Under the pieces are notes generated by a model that did not search any database, was not told the DNA's origin, and saw only the letters and a program-made list of their open reading frames with translations. Both the position numbers and the translations under genes were made by a program. From the NCBI GenBank assembly GCA_947039055.1, contig CAMQYB010000053.1, positions 1 to 9,793 on the forward strand: a stretch of DNA of 9,793 nt, read 5' to 3'. This document shows positions 1 through 6,754 of this stretch, piece by piece. This DNA is from an uncultured Deferribacteraceae bacterium (GTDB lineage Bacteria > Chrysiogenota > Deferribacteres > Deferribacterales > Mucispirillaceae). The first letter of the stretch is position 1; each line of letters begins with the position of its first letter.

Positions 1-21
1 AAATAGATCTATAAATTATAA

Positions 22-435
22 TTACGTTGTTACTTGCTCATCAACTTTTCTGATATCTATATTAATACGATCTTTATAAATTCTTTTAATTATAATAAAA
101 AGTATCGGCACAGATAGAAGCGATAAAATAGCAGATAAAATATCTGGAAACATAAGTATATATTTAGAGATCATAGAGACAACAAGTATTGATAAAACAG
201 GTATAAAATATATAACGAATGCTTTCATCATAATATCTTTATCAGTATTTTTTATAACGACTGTATCTCCAACATTATATCCTTCTATTTTTTTAATCTT
301 CGTTACTGCATCTTTTTTATTACATAATGATGAGCAGTTTGCACAATGTTCATCATCAAACACTTTTGTTAAGTGCATAGATTTATCATCTATTTTTATA
401 ATTTTTGCTTTAACTTCTGTAAAATTATTATCCAC
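22..435 (-). CDS. RseC/MucC-family (SoxR-reducing system) membrane protein
   Basis: 137-residue protein with the RseC/MucC layout. A short N-terminal cytoplasmic domain carries a Cys cluster (C31, C34, C38; pattern CxxCxxxC), followed by a beta-rich stretch containing GYNVGDTVVI. Two adjacent membrane helices follow (about 72-92 and 97-116), then a basic tail. Family members modulate SigE-RseA signalling or help keep SoxR reduced, and often sit beside rnf electron-transport genes. No rnf gene is visible here, so the role is open. The start is GTG at 433-435, supported by an AAGGA Shine-Dalgarno a few bases upstream (443-447); the next Met is residue 20 and would cut the domain. It lies 33 bp downstream of the M1/ChaN gene on the same strand with no terminator between, so co-transcription is likely. 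Family call is fairly secure; the function is not. Confidence 0.82.
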   Translation of the reverse strand: MDNNFTEVKAKIIKIDDKSMHLTKVFDDEHCANCSSLCNKKDAVTKIKKIEGYNVGDTVVIKNTDKDIMMKAFVIYFIPVLSILVVSMISKYILMFPDILSAILSLLSVPILFIIIKRIYKDRINIDIRKVDEQVTT

Positions 436-468
436 AATTTTTTCCTTGCCTACATTTGTAAGCTGATT

Positions 469-3384
469 TTATGATTTTAATGAGATAGGTATATTTATTA
501 AAATCCCTTTACGATCAACAGTACATTGAAATTGTTGATCAGGATCACTATTAATTAGTAGATATTTTAGAGTAAAAATATTGTCAATTTTAACTTTATC
601 ACAATCGATAATAACATCATTAATTCTCATCCCATATATATCAGACAGCGAATTCTTCTTTATGTTTGTAATTGTAACAGTTTTTTTCTTTTTATTTTCT
701 TTAAGTGCAACGCCAAGTGACGGTGATGAAGGCACTTCCATATTTTCTGTATAAATAAAACCATCTGCTATTTGCGGATCAGAACTTTCACTATCTTGCA
801 ACACAACATAAGAGTCTTCACCAGAAATCCTTTTATATCTATGAGGAATTGCAGAGTTTTTTAATGAGTGCATACTTCCAGATATTACGACAACTTTTCT
901 ACTAGGATTTTTTTTTACGTATGAATATAGATTTTCTGCCATGATTTCGTCCCATATATTTTGTATAAGATAAAATTTTGAAAAATCTCTTTCCATGCCT
1001 TTTCTAGGTGGATGTAGATTGAAAATATCTTTTAATTCATCGTAAAAATCTAAATTATCTATATTCATGGTTTGAGGCAGTAAGGCTTTCTCTTCATCTG
1101 TTAATTGATCATATTTACCAGTAGATATTTTTTTAACAATTGCAGAATCGATATTTAATGCTACGGCTGGGATTTTGTTTTCTACAATAAACTTAAAAAT
1201 GGGAGAATATAATCTATAATCGTATCCCCATCTTGTTATAAATTCAGATTTTTCTAAAAACTCTTTCTCGTTAATTTTGCCTGATGTGTAGCTATCTAGT
1301 ATAGGTTGAAACTGTTCTTGTATCATTTCAAAAGCGACAGTTATATTTTTATCTTGTGCGTATATCTTTTTTATTATCTCAAGTTGATTAAGGTGATGAG
1401 CATAATTGGTATGAGTTTCTCCTATAAAAATTATATCACTTTTCATAGCGTCTTGAACGATATCGTTAATATTTCCAAGTTGTCTAAAAGATATATCACT
1501 TTTTTTAGAGTAAACCAATATACCATCTTCAGTAGGATCACTCTCTTTATTAATAATTTTCACACCATCAAAAACCAGTTTAAAAGCATCACCGTAATGT
1601 TCTATAAGTCTAGAGTTTTTAGTTGATGGATTTTGTGCAAGTAGTATATAGTTATCTTTATTGCTTAATAAGTTTTTATAAGTTTTATATGATGAGATTG
1701 CTTTATCATCTGATAAATCTGTATCTTGATCCGATATAAGAAACTTAACAATTGGGTTATCTTTTGAACATAGAAGGATAGAATTGTTATTTATATCTTT
1801 CATAGTTATATTTTTTGATGTGAATGTTTTTTTAATTTTGAATTGATTAATCAGAGTATCACATTCTTTATTGTCAGCTATTGCGATGATGTTTTTGCTA
1901 TTTAAAAATTTAGAAACGGTTATCGGTATTTCAGGTTTAGTTAAACTTCTAAACAATTTATATTCTTTATCTAAATATATTTTAGCATAAGGTGAAGGGA
2001 TTTGAACTTTGAATTTATTTGTTCCAATTACAGATTGTTTTTCACCAGTTAAGATTTTTCCTTCAGAGTCTACCGTATATCCAACATTAATAATTGCAGG
2101 ACCGTTAACTCTATCGTATTCAACTTCGATAAAGTAGCTACCTTTGCTTATATCGATTGAGCTTTTAAAGTTTTTAAATTCAATCATGTTTGTAGATGTT
2201 AGCATGAATTCAGATAGCGATTCTATATTTCTATTGTTACCTGATTTAAATGATAGAAGTAACTCTCTCCAGTTTGCTTCTTTGAACATATATTTTTTCA
2301 TAAAAGTTGATATATCGTAATTGAAATTATTTTCACCTATCATATCTGCAAGCATAATAAACAGAAACACACCTTTACCGTAACCGATAGTTTGATCTTT
2401 TCTTGATTTATTATATTCAAAACCTATAAGTGCATTAAGTTTATTATTTTGATCAACGTGAGTCATATAGCTATCTAAAACTTTTTTTCTATAATTTATA
2501 GCTGTATTGTTTTTAACATTATAGTAGTAATCAGAGTAATATGTAGTTAATGCTTCAGACCAGTTTTGATTATTTTTAACGCCTATTGCTACTCCAAACC
2601 ATTGGTGCAGAACTTCGTGCATCAATGAGATATCTATAATAAATGGAAACTTAATAATCATTTCGCCGATCGCTGTGTATGTAGGCACTGCGTATCCAAC
2701 AGGAGATTTAACCTCAACAACTGAGAACTGATCGTACGGATATTTAGTGTTAAATAATTTTTGATAGTAGGTAATATACTCATAAACAGCGTTAATATAT
2801 TTATCTGCTATATCTTGATCTTTTTTAAATAGGTATGTTGATACAGTGATGTTATCTGCTGATTTACTTTTAACAACAAAATCTTTAGATGCTACAACGT
2901 GTATATTTTCTGTTCCGATAAGTGGATGATTGAGATAGAATATATTTTTATCTTTTTTATCGTTAGACACGATCCCAATAAAATCTTTAGGAAACCTTGC
3001 ATCGAATGAATATGTAATATCTTTTGTATTAATAACCTCAGGTGCGATATTAAGTATCGATAAAAAGCTTTCTGTGATTGTGTCATATCTAGTGATTTTT
3101 TTCTTGTATGAGATTTCAAATGAAGTGTTTTTAATTAATTTAATATGGATAGTATCTTCATCAACTACCAATAATTTTCCGTTCACTACGACGTCGTAAA
3201 ATCCTTTTTTTGCAATTGATAGGTCTGCGATATCTGTATCTGATATCAATGTTAACGTACCTGTAAAATATGTTTGATTATCGTTATTTACATTATCTAA
3301 ATAAAATTTGTAATCTGCATTAATTTTAGCTGATACGATAACAGGAAGCAGGAGAATGGAAAGTAAAATCGTTACTATTTTCAT
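469..3384 (-). CDS. Secreted M1-type metallopeptidase / ChaN (TIKI-clan) / PDZ fusion protein
   Basis: 971-residue exported protein. Residues 1-19 are a Sec signal peptide (likely cut after VSA19; no lipobox). Residues 20-215 form a beta-rich domain matching M1 domain I. The peptidase core has HEVLHQWFG (zinc ligands H256, H260; general base E257), WSEAL (third ligand E277) and YGKG (Y335, the M1 transition-state Tyr). The H260-E277 spacing is 16 residues rather than the usual 18, and no GAMEN motif precedes the zinc site. Residues about 405-480 look like a beta domain and 484-625 an alpha/beta linker. A ChaN (haem-binding uptake) domain follows at about 640-865, with the two GxxH motifs of the TIKI/TraB/ChaN clan (GETH 655-658, GSMH 836-839) and the typical RWGYDYRLYSPIF stretch. 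A PDZ domain ends the protein (about 888-968). ChaN proteins bind haem in iron uptake; whether this one is a protease, haem protein or both is inferred. SD TGAGG at 3391-3395. Confidence 0.85.
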   Translation of the reverse strand: MKIVTILLSILLLPVIVSAKINADYKFYLDNVNNDNQTYFTGTLTLISDTDIADLSIAKKGFYDVVVNGKLLVVDEDTIHIKLIKNTSFEISYKKKITRYDTITESFLSILNIAPEVINTKDITYSFDARFPKDFIGIVSNDKKDKNIFYLNHPLIGTENIHVVASKDFVVKSKSADNITVSTYLFKKDQDIADKYINAVYEYITYYQKLFNTKYPYDQFSVVEVKSPVGYAVPTYTAIGEMIIKFPFIIDISLMHEVLHQWFGVAIGVKNNQNWSEALTTYYSDYYYNVKNNTAINYRKKVLDSYMTHVDQNNKLNALIGFEYNKSRKDQTIGYGKGVFLFIMLADMIGENNFNYDISTFMKKYMFKEANWRELLLSFKSGNNRNIESLSEFMLTSTNMIEFKNFKSSIDISKGSYFIEVEYDRVNGPAIINVGYTVDSEGKILTGEKQSVIGTNKFKVQIPSPYAKIYLDKEYKLFRSLTKPEIPITVSKFLNSKNIIAIADNKECDTLINQFKIKKTFTSKNITMKDINNNSILLCSKDNPIVKFLISDQDTDLSDDKAISSYKTYKNLLSNKDNYILLAQNPSTKNSRLIEHYGDAFKLVFDGVKIINKESDPTEDGILVYSKKSDISFRQLGNINDIVQDAMKSDIIFIGETHTNYAHHLNQLEIIKKIYAQDKNITVAFEMIQEQFQPILDSYTSGKINEKEFLEKSEFITRWGYDYRLYSPIFKFIVENKIPAVALNIDSAIVKKISTGKYDQLTDEEKALLPQTMNIDNLDFYDELKDIFNLHPPRKGMERDFSKFYLIQNIWDEIMAENLYSYVKKNPSRKVVVISGSMHSLKNSAIPHRYKRISGEDSYVVLQDSESSDPQIADGFIYTENMEVPSSPSLGVALKENKKKKTVTITNIKKNSLSDIYGMRINDVIIDCDKVKIDNIFTLKYLLINSDPDQQFQCTVDRKGILINIPISLKS

Positions 3385-3453
3385 ATATTACCTCAAAATA
3401 AAATCTATCTTCAATTTTAACATAATATATATAATATACAATTACATTTTTAT
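3385..3453 (-). promoter_or_regulatory. Leader/promoter block of the M1/ChaN gene, homologous to the leader of the short paralogue
   Basis: This stretch aligns with 4339-4405 upstream of the truncated paralogue. The Shine-Dalgarno region is nearly identical (CCTCAAAATAAAAT in plus-strand reading), and 25 of 33 bases match between 3421-3453 and 4373-4405. It is almost pure A/T, with several TATATT/TATTAT-like hexamers, so it probably holds the promoter, but I cannot pick one -10/-35 pair. It contains a single degenerate version of the unit that is repeated upstream of the paralogue. Confidence 0.5.
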
Positions 3454-3524
3454 GATGAATATAAGTAAAGACAATTTAGTCTATAGTTTGGTTCTTAAAA
3501 GGTGTCAATTTGTTGATAAATTTG

Positions 3525-3581
3525 ATAGTTATGAATAGCTTAACTATACCTAACTTCTACCAATAATTAGTAAAAGTTAGG
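3525..3581. repeat. Two adjacent inverted repeats between the paralogues
   Basis: The first is ATAGTTA (3525-3531) paired with TAACTAT (3541-3547) across a 9-nt loop. The second is CCTAACTTCTAC (3549-3560) paired with GTAAAAGTTAGG (3570-3581), 11 of 12 pairs with one C/A mismatch and a 9-nt loop. They lie one base apart in the 264-bp gap between the stop of the truncated paralogue and the start of the full-length gene. Neither is followed by a clear T-tract on either strand, so a standard intrinsic terminator is not supported. A factor-dependent terminator, an RNA-processing site or a protein-binding site remain possible. The rest of the gap is featureless A/T-rich DNA plus the leader block. 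Confidence 0.5.
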
Positions 3582-3648
3582 AAAGATTTAAGGTTTTTAG
3601 AGTTTATTTTATAATATTAGAATTGATAATAATATTTTATAGTTGTAA

Positions 3649-4338
3649 TTACTGTGCATATATTTCGAGTATCACAGCGTAATCATCGTTATGAAGGAGA
3701 GCTGTTGATAATGTACTATCAGGATTTATAGATTTTAACATATTTTTGTAATGGTTAGAGTAATCATAAAGTGAGTTAATAAATTGATCGTTCTTTTTGT
3801 CTACTTTAAAAATATACGTTGATACAGTTGTTTTTGTGCCTTTAGTTTTGTCAGATAAATCTTTAAGTGGATGGTTGATATAAAATTTCACATCATTTTC
3901 TTTTTTCTTTTTAGATGTGTCTGTTGTAAATATTTTTGGAACTTTGATATTAAATAGATATACAATATCTTTTCTATCCATAATTAGAGGAGCGATATTA
4001 ACAAGCGATGTCACGTTATCTGTAATAATAATATTACCTGCAACTTTCTTTTTATATGAAATAACAGTAGGCGTTTTTTTAGTTAATTCGATATCTATTA
4101 CTCTGCTTCTGTTTAAAACAGGTTTTCCGTTGATTGCAAAATCATAAAATCCATCTTTTAAGATTGTTAAAGTTTTTGTGTTTGTATCTGTGTCTGATGT
4201 TAATGTTAATGATCCATCAAAATAACTGTTATTATCATTATTAACATTTGTTAGGTTTAAGTTATACTCTGCACTGATTTCAGCTAATAAGATTGCTGGC
4301 AGTAGAAAGATTGAAAGAAAGATTGTTACTATTTTCAT
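3649..4338 (-). CDS. Truncated N-terminal paralogue of the M1/ChaN/PDZ protein (domain I only)
   Basis: 229-residue exported protein matching roughly residues 1-235 of the neighbouring 971-residue protein. 24 of the first 36 residues are identical, and shared blocks run through GFYD, ISYKKK, NIAP, NHPL and TVSTY to the stretch YAV. It has an intact signal peptide (likely cut after LLA19), an intact frame and its own Shine-Dalgarno (TGAGGT, as in the full-length gene). About 12 residues are missing relative to the long copy between NHPL and TVSTY. It ends some 20 residues before where HExxH would begin, so it has no zinc site, ChaN or PDZ domain; the DNA after its stop shows no leftover coding sequence. 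It could be a decayed duplicate, but the break falls close to the end of M1 domain I, so a stand-alone beta-domain protein that binds the same partner is also possible. Confidence 0.72.
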   Translation of the reverse strand: MKIVTIFLSIFLLPAILLAEISAEYNLNLTNVNNDNNSYFDGSLTLTSDTDTNTKTLTILKDGFYDFAINGKPVLNRSRVIDIELTKKTPTVISYKKKVAGNIIITDNVTSLVNIAPLIMDRKDIVYLFNIKVPKIFTTDTSKKKKENDVKFYINHPLKDLSDKTKGTKTTVSTYIFKVDKKNDQFINSLYDYSNHYKNMLKSINPDSTLSTALLHNDDYAVILEIYAQ

Positions 4339-4405
4339 ATATCACCTCAAAATAAAATTTGTTTAAGTGTAACATAGTAGATATATTATGCAATCATATT
4401 TAGAT
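4339..4405 (-). promoter_or_regulatory. Leader/promoter block of the truncated paralogue
   Basis: Duplicated counterpart of 3385-3453, with the Shine-Dalgarno TGAGGTGAT next to the start. The match runs into the first unit of the 60-bp tandem repeat, so the repeat unit overlaps the likely promoter region. No single -10/-35 pair stands out. Confidence 0.45.
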
Positions 4406-4522
4406 AATAGCTTGTGTGTATTTATAAGTAGATGTATTGAGTATGTTATGCAATCATATTTAGATAGTAGCTTGTGTATATTTGCAAGTAAATATAGTGA
4501 GTATATTACGCAATCATATTTA
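4381..4522. repeat. 60-bp direct tandem repeat, about 2.4 copies
   Basis: Units start at 4381, 4441 and 4501, an exact 60-bp period. Units 1 and 2 agree at 51 of 60 positions and eight of the nine differences are transitions. The third is partial (22 bases, 20 matching unit 2). The best-kept core is TTAYGCAATCATATTTA, present three times and, in degenerate form, once upstream of the full-length paralogue (around 3433-3452). The array sits directly upstream of the truncated paralogue on its promoter side. In the 346-bp gene-free stretch 4339-4684 the other contents are the leader block and the terminator at 4626-4653; 4523-4613 shows nothing I recognise. Confidence 0.85.
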
Positions 4523-4613
4523 TGGGATTGGTAGTTATTTGTAACTTCAGCATGATGTATAAAGTAGATATGTTAAGAGCGTAGATGGATTAACTGGCAA
4601 AAGTAGTGGAATA

Positions 4614-4653
4614 GATAGAAAAATACGGTCATACCCAATATAGAGTATGACCG
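4614..4653 (-). terminator. Intrinsic terminator of the DUF1254 gene
   Basis: Perfect 9-bp inverted repeat CGGTCATAC (4626-4634) / GTATGACCG (4645-4653) with a 10-nt loop. Read on the minus strand it starts about 30 bp after the DUF1254 stop codon, and the hairpin is followed by TATTTTTCTATC, a U-rich tail. It separates the DUF1254 unit from the paralogue pair. Confidence 0.8.
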
Positions 4654-4684
4654 CAAAGTTTATTTCACTAATTTTATATTGTTA

Positions 4685-6175
4685 CTATTTAACTACGATC
4701 GGATCAGATATTTGCCAGCTTCTATCATACCAACCCTCAAGTGGTCCATATAATCTAAATACAGTGTTCCAGCTTTTTCCTTTAACAGTTTGCACCCAGT
4801 TATTTTCAAAACCTTTAGGAGCTGTTGGAGATAAATAAATATCGTATGAGCCATCTTTATTTGGTTTCAAGTTTTTAGAGTAACTACTGATTGCAGAGAA
4901 CTCTTGTCCTGTTCTAAGTAGAGATCTTGTTTGTCCATCGTAGACAGTTAAAGACCAATAGTTTTTTGCAGGAACATTTGCAGGCAATGTTATTTTATAT
5001 GTTTTATCGCCAGTTAAAATATCGCCTTTATTATCTGTATATGCGTAAGCGTATTGAGATCCATTACCTATGAATTTTAATGTCATAGCAGGAGTAATAC
5101 CTGTTGCATAGAAGAAGAATATGCTTCTGCTATCAAGTTCACGAATGTTGTTAATTTCAAATTCGTACCCACCCATCAGAGGGTTAAGCCATGAAGATCT
5201 GTCAGGATATATGCGATATCTTTGATCTCTTGGATAAGCGATCATTCCTCTAACAGTTGCAGCACCGATATCGGCTGCTTCTTTAAGGATTTTTTGCATT
5301 CTTTTATCAGGGTTAAATTTTTCACCTTTAACAATTCCTATTGCAGCCATCTGTCCTAAAAGTTCAGAGCTGTAAGTTGTTACAGGTTCTGCTTGAATAA
5401 CAGCGTTGATGTCGTTATATACTTTATGATCCATACTAGCTAAAGTATTTATAGGAGTTTTAGATATATTAACAAACTTCATCTCTTTAGGTTTTTGTCC
5501 AAGAGGATACATGCGTAAGTTATTTCTAATAGAGTCTATTGCAGGTTTAGGATCTCCATCAACTGCAAATCCTCTACCCATCAACCAGTTTCCATAAGTT
5601 GTAGTTTTTACAACAAAATAACCTTTAGGTATTTCACCAGTATAATCTGGAGGAAGAATTAAATATTTGCCACCTTTACCTTTATCAGGTCCTAAATTTC
5701 CAACGTTTGTAACAAACTCAAAAAAGTGGCTATCAATAAAACCTAAATTATTAGGAGGAGTTTCAAGTACCATAGCTTGATTGCTTGATAACTTTATCCA
5801 TGCTGAAAAATATACTGATGTTGTGTTAGGTGTAAGAAATAAAGAGCCAGCATTTAAAAACTCTTCAGTGATAACAACTGTATTATTTGCTTTACCAACA
5901 CTTAAAAGACCTTTACGCATAGCGTTCATTGATGACAGTTGAAGTCCGTTTAAATATACAGATACAGCTCGTTGAAGATCTAAACTATAGTAAAGTTTCT
6001 CTATACTTTTTTTATCTGTTACGCCATCAAATAATTTTATTTCACCTAAGTGAGTGTTTAAAGTATCTGGAGTACTTACGTCTTTTGGTATTGGTACTCC
6101 TTTATTCATATCTTTTGCATTGCCTGATCCTGCAATTAGAAAACTTGCTACTAATAAAAATATAATTTGTTTCAT
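4685..6175 (-). CDS. Secreted DUF1254/DUF1214 domain protein
   Basis: 496 residues. The N-terminus is a Sec signal peptide (hydrophobic 3-15, likely cut after GNA20). A DUF1254 domain follows (about 63-225), with the family pattern QRAVSVYLNGL near 68-78, LTPNTTSVYFSAWIKL at 114-129 and YLILPPDYTGEIPKGYF at 171-187. A DUF1214 domain covers about 375-485, with NYWSLTVYDGQTRSLL and the C-terminal NTVFRLYGPLEGW. This two-domain protein is widespread in bacteria and periplasmic; its biochemical role is not established, so none is claimed. Length and both domains appear complete. The start has a strong Shine-Dalgarno (AAGGAGA at 6182-6188), a promoter upstream and a terminator downstream, so it is probably monocistronic. 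It is divergent from nikR with a shared 149-bp control region, which makes nickel-linked regulation possible but unproven. Confidence 0.88.
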   Translation of the reverse strand: MKQIIFLLVASFLIAGSGNAKDMNKGVPIPKDVSTPDTLNTHLGEIKLFDGVTDKKSIEKLYYSLDLQRAVSVYLNGLQLSSMNAMRKGLLSVGKANNTVVITEEFLNAGSLFLTPNTTSVYFSAWIKLSSNQAMVLETPPNNLGFIDSHFFEFVTNVGNLGPDKGKGGKYLILPPDYTGEIPKGYFVVKTTTYGNWLMGRGFAVDGDPKPAIDSIRNNLRMYPLGQKPKEMKFVNISKTPINTLASMDHKVYNDINAVIQAEPVTTYSSELLGQMAAIGIVKGEKFNPDKRMQKILKEAADIGAATVRGMIAYPRDQRYRIYPDRSSWLNPLMGGYEFEINNIRELDSRSIFFFYATGITPAMTLKFIGNGSQYAYAYTDNKGDILTGDKTYKITLPANVPAKNYWSLTVYDGQTRSLLRTGQEFSAISSYSKNLKPNKDGSYDIYLSPTAPKGFENNWVQTVKGKSWNTVFRLYGPLEGWYDRSWQISDPIVVK

Positions 6176-6207
6176 ATTTCTCTCCTTTAATTAATTTACT
6201 AATTCTA

Positions 6208-6235
6208 AGTTTAATGTAAACCTCTTTTTTGTCAA
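6208..6235 (-). promoter_or_regulatory. Promoter of the DUF1254 gene with overlapping palindrome
   Basis: On the minus strand, a consensus TTGACA -35 (6230-6235) is followed after 16 bp by TAAACT (6208-6213; 4 of 6 consensus bases). A perfect palindrome GTTTA-ATG-TAAAC (6209-6221) covers most of the -10 and part of the spacer, where a bound repressor would block RNA polymerase. Promoter call moderate; operator call weak. Confidence 0.5.
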
Positions 6236-6238
6236 GAA

Positions 6239-6278
6239 ATGAAACATGGTGTTTTTATTGAAAAATTTATAGTTTCAT
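6239..6278. promoter_or_regulatory. Inverted repeat ATGAAAC-N26-GTTTCAT in the nikR/DUF1254 intergenic region
   Basis: Perfect 7-bp arms at 6239-6245 and 6272-6278, centres 33 bp apart, about three helical turns. The right arm lies in the spacer of the nikR promoter and the left arm lies just upstream of the DUF1254 -35. The geometry would suit a two-headed regulator, but it differs from the known E. coli NikR operator (GTATGA-N16-TCATAC), so binding by NikR is a guess. Confidence 0.35.
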
Positions 6279-6286
6279 ACTATGAT
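6258..6286 (+). promoter_or_regulatory. nikR promoter with overlapping inverted repeat
   Basis: TTGAAA (6258-6263), 17-bp spacer, TATGAT (6281-6286): each hexamer is one base off consensus. Transcription would begin near 6293, giving a leader of about 20-30 nt. The inverted repeat CTATG-ATAAC-CATAG (6280-6294) covers the -10 and the predicted start point, an autoregulatory operator position. Confidence 0.55.
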
Positions 6287-6324
6287 AACCATAGACATAA
6301 AGAACTTTTTAAATGGATATAATT

Positions 6325-6720
6325 ATGAGTAAAGTGATAAGGTTTGGAGTTTCAATTGATAGCAGGCTGCTTGATGAGTTTGACAATCATATAAAAGAAG
6401 AAGGTTATGAGACAAGATCAAAAGCAATTTCAGATTTGATTGAATCTAGCCTGCGTAGTAAATCTAATAAGTTAGATGGTATGAGTTCTGGTGCGATCAT
6501 ATATATATACGATCATAGCCATCGTGATATCGTTTCACGCCTTATTGATATTCAACACGATTATCACGACATAATTATATCTATGCAACATGTACATATA
6601 GATCACGATAACTGTTTAGAGATTGTAACGGTGAATGGGAAAGCAATAGATATAGATAAACTTTATAATAGATTAAAGACATTAAAAAATATTAAACGGA
6701 TTAATATAATTTTAACTTGA
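6325..6720 (+). CDS. nikR: NikR, nickel-responsive ribbon-helix-helix repressor
   Basis: 131 residues from ATG 6325, close to the 133 of E. coli NikR. The N-terminal ribbon-helix-helix DNA-binding domain (about 1-48) has the beta strand VIRFGVSID and the helix turn GYETRSKAISDLI. The C-terminal ACT-like domain holds the full high-affinity Ni site: H78 in the QHDYHD stretch, H89 and H91 in QHVHIDHDNCLEI, and C97, equivalent to H76, H87, H89 and C95 of E. coli. NikR binds Ni(II) and represses nickel uptake or nickel-enzyme genes as a tetramer. No nickel transporter is in the window. An ATG at 6313 in the same frame would add MDII; I prefer 6325 because family members begin just before the beta strand and a GGA lies 7 nt upstream, but the call is not firm. 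Convergent with the DUF1634 gene (34-bp gap, no clear terminator). Confidence 0.93.
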   Translation: MSKVIRFGVSIDSRLLDEFDNHIKEEGYETRSKAISDLIESSLRSKSNKLDGMSSGAIIYIYDHSHRDIVSRLIDIQHDYHDIIISMQHVHIDHDNCLEIVTVNGKAIDIDKLYNRLKTLKNIKRINIILT

Positions 6721-6754
6721 TGTTTATGATATAAGAATTAGTTAATTTTTAAAC

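Noticed and set aside
3613..3636. AATATTA/TAATATT hairpin after the truncated paralogue as a terminator
   Set aside because: The 7-bp stem is all A/T with a 10-nt loop and no clear T-tract; such repeats are expected by chance in DNA this A/T-rich.
4381..4522. CRISPR-like array
   Set aside because: The repeat is contiguous with a 60-bp period and no unique spacers; units diverge along their whole length and no cas gene is nearby.
4629..4650. NikR operator half-sites TCATAC and GTATGA near the DUF1254 3' end
   Set aside because: The hexamers are in the opposite order to the E. coli operator, 10 rather than 16 bp apart, and form the stem of a terminator followed by a U-rich tail.
6721..6754. 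Bidirectional terminator between nikR and the DUF1634 gene
   Set aside because: Only a weak imperfect palindrome (around GTTAATTTTTAAAC) is present; no G/C-containing stem is seen.
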